64,000 bases of DNA from an uncultured Hungatella sp. (GTDB lineage Bacteria; Bacillota; Clostridia; Lachnospirales; Lachnospiraceae), in assembly GCA_949879795.1 (NCBI GenBank), contig CATLBR010000015.1, positions 1 to 64,000 of the forward strand. Reading direction: 5' to 3'. How positions within the stretch are numbered: the stretch's first letter is position 1; the number at the start of each line of letters is the position of its first letter. The translations under genes were made by a program, and so were the position numbers. This document shows positions 60,753 through 64,000 of the stretch, one piece after another. The notes under the pieces are model-generated. The model was not told where the DNA came from. It worked only from the letters and a program-made list of their open reading frames with translations, and did not search any database.

Positions 60753-61793
60753 TCACGCCTTGTCCGGGTCGTGGACATCGTCAGGCCGCACAAAATAATC
60801 TGCGTTTCTCCAGGCTACCGAATCCTGCTTCTCCCGCACAAACGCGTTTTCCGCTTCAACCCAGCTTCCGTCCGTAAGGCCAAACATGCTCATGGTGGTA
60901 AAAGTTTTATATCCTGTGTCGTCAAAGTGGTAATCCACGTAATCATTGTTCTGTTCCTGCATCACGTGGCGGCCTACATCCAGCATGGCCAGCATAGCCG
61001 CATGGGCGCTGTAATGGATCCCCACTAATTTATATACACCTAACTCCTTCAATTCGTCCATGGAAACTTCTTCCGGGTCATGGGCTTTCCCGCATAAATC
61101 CGGATACCACATAGGGAATCCTGCGTACTTTTCCCCTTTAGCATTTAAAGCGTCCCTCAATCTCCTGCACATATCCAGTTTCAGTCTCCTGTCCGGAATC
61201 TTGTGCATCCACAGGATGCAAAGCATATCCGCGCCGGCATCTATGTACGCCTTGCACCGCTCCACGGTCTCCTCAAATTCGTGAACCAGATCACTGTCAC
61301 AGCGGGCGATTAAAAATCCGTGATTCCCGTTTGCATCCAGCCCTGCTCTGGCCGCCTTAAAGCGCAGGCAGGCATCCGGTATGGAAAGCTGTCCCTTCCT
61401 GGCCAGTTCGGAAGTATCTGTAACCAGCACTCCCGCAGCCCCCGCCTGCATAATACGCATGCAGCCATACTGGGCATTTAAGGCCCGTCCCAGCCCAAAC
61501 CCGTCATCTGCATCAATAATTAAAGGCATGGGCGTCATCCTGGTAATCTGTTCTGTCACCCGAACAAAGTCATCGATAGATAGCAGCTGCAGATCCGGAA
61601 TCCCGGTTAAAGCGCAGGCCAGATCTCCGCTGGAGACCATGATCACCTCAAACCCGTTCATCTCTGCCGCTTTCGCCGACATACAGTCGTGAAGTTCCGG
61701 CACGATCCGAATATTATCTTCTGCAACCATCTTCCTCAGCCGATCTGATGCATGCTCTTTTTTCTCCGGTGTAAGAATATAAGGCAGTCCCAT
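60753..61793 (-). CDS. Isocitrate lyase/PEP mutase family protein (second copy)
   Basis: A 346-residue TIM-barrel enzyme of the ICL/PEP-mutase superfamily. Metal-binding IIDADDGFGLG and VPELHDCMSAKAAEMNGF are recognisable. The catalytic KKCGH loop of isocitrate and methylisocitrate lyases is absent. It probably acts on a different 2-oxo or phosphono acid. It shares only distant similarity with the preceding gene product. It lies 23 bp after the first copy and 120 bp before livJ. Confidence 0.85.
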   Translation of the reverse strand: MGLPYILTPEKKEHASDRLRKMVAEDNIRIVPELHDCMSAKAAEMNGFEVIMVSSGDLACALTGIPDLQLLSIDDFVRVTEQITRMTPMPLIIDADDGFGLGRALNAQYGCMRIMQAGAAGVLVTDTSELARKGQLSIPDACLRFKAARAGLDANGNHGFLIARCDSDLVHEFEETVERCKAYIDAGADMLCILWMHKIPDRRLKLDMCRRLRDALNAKGEKYAGFPMWYPDLCGKAHDPEEVSMDELKELGVYKLVGIHYSAHAAMLAMLDVGRHVMQEQNNDYVDYHFDDTGYKTFTTMSMFGLTDGSWVEAENAFVREKQDSVAWRNADYFVRPDDVHDPDKA

Positions 61794-61815
61794 AATTTTT
61801 CCCTCCTGATTTTTA

Positions 61816-62799
61816 TTACAGCCGTTCTTTTATATCCGGCCGGACAAAACCTTCCGGATAATCTTCCACCTGATGACCCACGATGGTGTACTCTTTATTT
61901 CCTTTTGTAAAGGTATTTTCCAGTGCCAGATATGCCTGTGGGTCAAACATCCCGGAGCTGGAGAAACTTTCAATCCCGGAAGCAGGCGCCGTCTCAAATG
62001 AATAGGCAACACTCTGATTTTTGTAGTTTACCAGACCGTGCTCCAGCATTCCTTCCATGGCCGCTTTCATGGTATAATGGCTGCTGCACATCTTAAAGCC
62101 AAGAGGAGTCAGCTCTTCCATGGTTACAGTAGGATGATAATGTCCGTCTTCCCCTTTATAAGCCCTCACATCCGCGTAAATCTTCGGCCCGGTCACAATC
62201 TCCGCCATCTCTCTGGCCTGCTCAAGGCTGCCCACCAGCACCATCATCGCCAGTACATACTGTCCTTTTTCTTTCCCCATTTCAATGGCTTCCTGAAGAC
62301 GCTCACAGCCCTCTCTCATCTGTTCAGGATCAGCAGGATCCGCGTTGCTGCGGGCAATCAGCAGACAGTTCGTCCCTTCAAGTCCCTCCAGGGCAGCCCG
62401 AACCTTTGCCAGGTACTTGTCCCGGGGAAGGATTTTCGTGCTTTCTTCCATATCTGCTGAGTCTTCCAGCTGAATCGCCGCCGCACCTGCTGCCGAGAGG
62501 ATCTTCGCCGCGCGGTACACGGCCAGAGGCCCGCCGAACCCGTCCTCAATATCCGCGATCAGCGGAATGGAACTGGTCTGCGCCACACGGCTTACCACCC
62601 GCTCCAAATCTGTCAGGTTGGTGAACCCGTAATCGATCACCCCGTTCAGCGAGATCGAAACCTCCCCGCCGGACAACAGGCTTACCGGAAACCCGCACAT
62701 CTCTACTGCATGGTTGGACGCGCAGTCATATACACATGGAACCAGAAAACATTCCCTGCTCTCATCCAGAATCTGACGCAATGTCTTTTTACTTGCCAC
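61816..62799 (-). CDS. Isocitrate lyase/PEP mutase family protein (first copy)
   Basis: A 327-residue TIM-barrel enzyme. VYDCASNHAVEMCGF, PLIADIEDGFGG and AAIQLEDSAD match the superfamily's substrate loop and Mg site. Where lyases have KKCGH it has TKILPRD, so the catalytic Cys is missing; a PEP-mutase-like, hydrolase or oxaloacetate-decarboxylase-like role is possible. A GTG at 62799 is chosen because AAGGAGG lies 8 bp upstream; an ATG at 62829 is less well placed. It is the first gene of the seven-gene operon. Confidence 0.85.
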   Translation of the reverse strand: MASKKTLRQILDESRECFLVPCVYDCASNHAVEMCGFPVSLLSGGEVSISLNGVIDYGFTNLTDLERVVSRVAQTSSIPLIADIEDGFGGPLAVYRAAKILSAAGAAAIQLEDSADMEESTKILPRDKYLAKVRAALEGLEGTNCLLIARSNADPADPEQMREGCERLQEAIEMGKEKGQYVLAMMVLVGSLEQAREMAEIVTGPKIYADVRAYKGEDGHYHPTVTMEELTPLGFKMCSSHYTMKAAMEGMLEHGLVNYKNQSVAYSFETAPASGIESFSSSGMFDPQAYLALENTFTKGNKEYTIVGHQVEDYPEGFVRPDIKERL

Positions 62800-62888
62800 A
62801 ACAATTTCCTCCTTGCTATTTTGTTTCATATTACTTTCGCTTATCAGCCGCAACCTCCCGATTAAAACTGAAATATTAAGTTTCAGTT

Positions 62889-62910
62889 TGTTGCACTTAT
62901 GTTGCACTTA
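62889..62910. promoter_or_regulatory. Two tandem 11-bp direct repeats at the operon start
   Basis: TGTTGCACTTA occurs twice without a gap, overlapping the expected transcription start. This is a likely repressor or regulator site. The nearby LacI-type gene is a candidate, though LacI sites are usually dyads. Confidence 0.55.
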
Positions 62911-62911
62911 A

Positions 62912-62940
62912 AGCATAGCATCTTTTATACTTTTTTGCAA
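62912..62940 (-). promoter_or_regulatory. Promoter of the PEP-mutase/Liv operon
   Basis: Minus strand TTGCAA (62935-62940), 17-bp spacer, TATGCT (62912-62917). The tandem repeats lie directly downstream. The 310-bp gap to the divergent cupin gene is otherwise AT-rich, with no further feature seen. Confidence 0.6.
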
Positions 62941-63109
62941 TATCAATTGTTCTACTTTTTATTCTTTTGTCAATTATGCATAAATATTGCTGTGAATTTT
63001 ATGCGTTATTACTGATGATTTTCCAAATCATCTATGATAAACTGATATTACATTTATGTGAAATCGATTCCAATTTTAATATGCAAATTATAAGAAAGGA
63101 GATACTTAT

Positions 63110-63460
63110 ATGATACGAAAAAGCAATGAAAAAGAAACAATTCGAAAACCCTCCCCCTTCAACGGCATCGGTGAGATCACTGTCCGCAGCCTGTTAAACG
63201 GCCCGGAAGAGATGAGCCAGAAAGGACGGGTGTTCGCCCATACCACCGTCTATCCCGGTTCCGAGATCGGATACCATGTCCACGCCTGCGACAGTGAAAC
63301 CTACTACATTTTAAGCGGCTGCGGCCGCTACAATGATAACGGCCAGATCACCACAGTCGCAGCGGGGGACGTGGCTTACTGTGCGCCCGGAGAAGGACAC
63401 GGCATCGCCTGCACCGGCGATGAGCCTCTGGAAATGATCGCCCTGATTTTATACGAATAA
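63110..63460 (+). CDS. Single-domain cupin protein
   Basis: A 116-residue beta-barrel with both cupin motifs: GYHVHACDSETYYILSG (two His and a Glu as metal ligands) and AYCAPGEGHGIACTG (third His). It could be a small isomerase, dioxygenase or sensor; no substrate can be assigned. It is divergent from the PEP-mutase/Liv operon and ends at a strong terminator. An AAAGGAGA ribosome binding site precedes the ATG. Confidence 0.88.
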   Translation: MIRKSNEKETIRKPSPFNGIGEITVRSLLNGPEEMSQKGRVFAHTTVYPGSEIGYHVHACDSETYYILSGCGRYNDNGQITTVAAGDVAYCAPGEGHGIACTGDEPLEMIALILYE

Positions 63461-63462
63461 CA

Positions 63463-63509
63463 AAAAAACCACGGATTCCGCATATGGTTTACGGCATCCG
63501 TGGTTTTTT
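63463..63509. terminator. Bidirectional terminator after the cupin gene
   Basis: AAAAAACCACGGAT and ATCCGTGGTTTTTT are perfect 14-bp arms with an inner CCG/CGG pair. A- and T-runs on both sides make it work for the cupin gene and for the convergent regulator gene. Confidence 0.88.
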
Positions 63510-63546
63510 CATTCTCTTAAATCTATTTACAATCTTTTAAATCCAT

Positions 63547-64000
63547 TTACAATGTCCCTCTCTCCACAAGTTCCATGTCGAGAGTTACTTTATGCGTCTG
63601 GGACCTGCCTTCCAGCACATCCACCAGCATCCTGACAGACATCATAGTCGCCACATTGACCATGGTATCCAGTGAGGTCATCTGGGGACGGCACACCTCG
63701 CACAGCGGCGAGTTATCCTCGCTGATCACAGAAATATCCTGAGGGATCTTCTTTCCACGCTCCATCAGCGCATACATCACCTCAATAGCCAGCCTGTCCT
63801 GCACGCATAAGATCCCGTCCGTCTCCGGCCTCTCCCGCAGTATCCGATCCACCACGTCCTTGGCATCTGCCATACAAGGCCCTATATTGGTATATGTACA
63901 GCAGCCCACGCCGGGATAATCCTCCACTGCGCTCTCAAAAAATTCCTGTATCTTTGTCTTGCTGGCACGGTTCTGCTCTACAATCAGCACAAGGTTCTTT
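63547..64000 (-). CDS. LacI/PurR-type regulator, C-terminal part (partial)
   Basis: About 150 residues of the effector-binding domain are visible; the N-terminal part, with any HTH, lies past the window edge. The segments RPETDGILCVQDRLAIEVMYAL, PQDISVISEDNSPLCEV and PQMTSLD-T match the LacI family C-terminal subdomain, in which a small ligand is bound at the dimer hinge. It may control the neighbouring operon or cupin gene. The first amino acids shown are not the real start. Confidence 0.8.
   Translation of the reverse strand, partial: KNLVLIVEQNRASKTKIQEFFESAVEDYPGVGCCTYTNIGPCMADAKDVVDRILRERPETDGILCVQDRLAIEVMYALMERGKKIPQDISVISEDNSPLCEVCRPQMTSLDTMVNVATMMSVRMLVDVLEGRSQTHKVTLDMELVERGTL

Overview
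The window looks like a chromosomal segment of a gut-type Firmicute, most likely a Lachnospiraceae (Clostridium cluster XIVa) member. The reasons are AGGAGG-type ribosome binding sites, sigma-A promoters, the housekeeping order rex-acpS-nnr-alr-mazF, a two-gene SufCB system, a BspA-type leucine-rich-repeat protein with choline-binding-like repeats, sortase-anchored proteins and class I cyclic-di-GMP riboswitches. This is an inference from gene content; no rRNA or tRNA gene was seen.

Layout. 1-3830: a broken PTS locus (IIB, a PRD regulator, and a next gene that stops after 23 codons beside an IS630-like transposase) and an OFA-type MFS transporter. 3831-5002: gene debris (a subtilase tail and a frameshifted DUF262 gene). 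5003-23794: a cell-surface locus with a subtilase, a class B sortase, a 2767-residue pilin-repeat adhesin on the minus strand, a divergent 1399-residue thioester adhesin, a membrane-anchored alpha-helical protein and a small serine recombinase. 23914-24616: pseudogene graveyard. 24781-35197: SufBC, a DUF4349 lipoprotein, a MATE pump, a CorC/HlyC protein, and the rex-acpS-nnr-alr-mazF cluster. 35674-41963: BspA-like protein, IS remnant, ABC-F protein. 42087-49015: the STM4015-4014-4013-4012-4011 operon of unknown function, with a decayed AAA ATPase gene inserted. 49186-55511: purA, a LysR regulator, an M3 peptidase, purB and purC. 55832-62799: a seven-gene operon with two isocitrate-lyase/PEP-mutase family enzymes and a complete Liv-type ABC importer. 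63110-64000: a cupin protein and a partial LacI-type regulator.

The most exciting element is the 16403-16541 segment between the two giant adhesin genes. It has perfect 25-bp inverted repeats around 89 bp that carry a strong extended -10 promoter. Each repeat is itself a dyad of 11-bp half-sites around a 2-bp asymmetric core, which is the geometry used by small serine invertases, and such a recombinase is encoded 6.6 kb away. In the sequenced orientation the promoter points to the pilin-repeat adhesin; flipped, it would drive the thioester adhesin. Both leaders then pass through c-di-GMP-I riboswitches, one on the minus side and two in tandem on the plus side. The inferred system is a mutually exclusive, phase-variable adhesin switch gated a second time by c-di-GMP, with a sortase encoded next to it. 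The second strong candidate is the STM4011-4015 operon (two radical SAM proteins, an ATP-grasp, an alkaline-phosphatase-superfamily hydrolase and an LRR protein), whose product is unknown.
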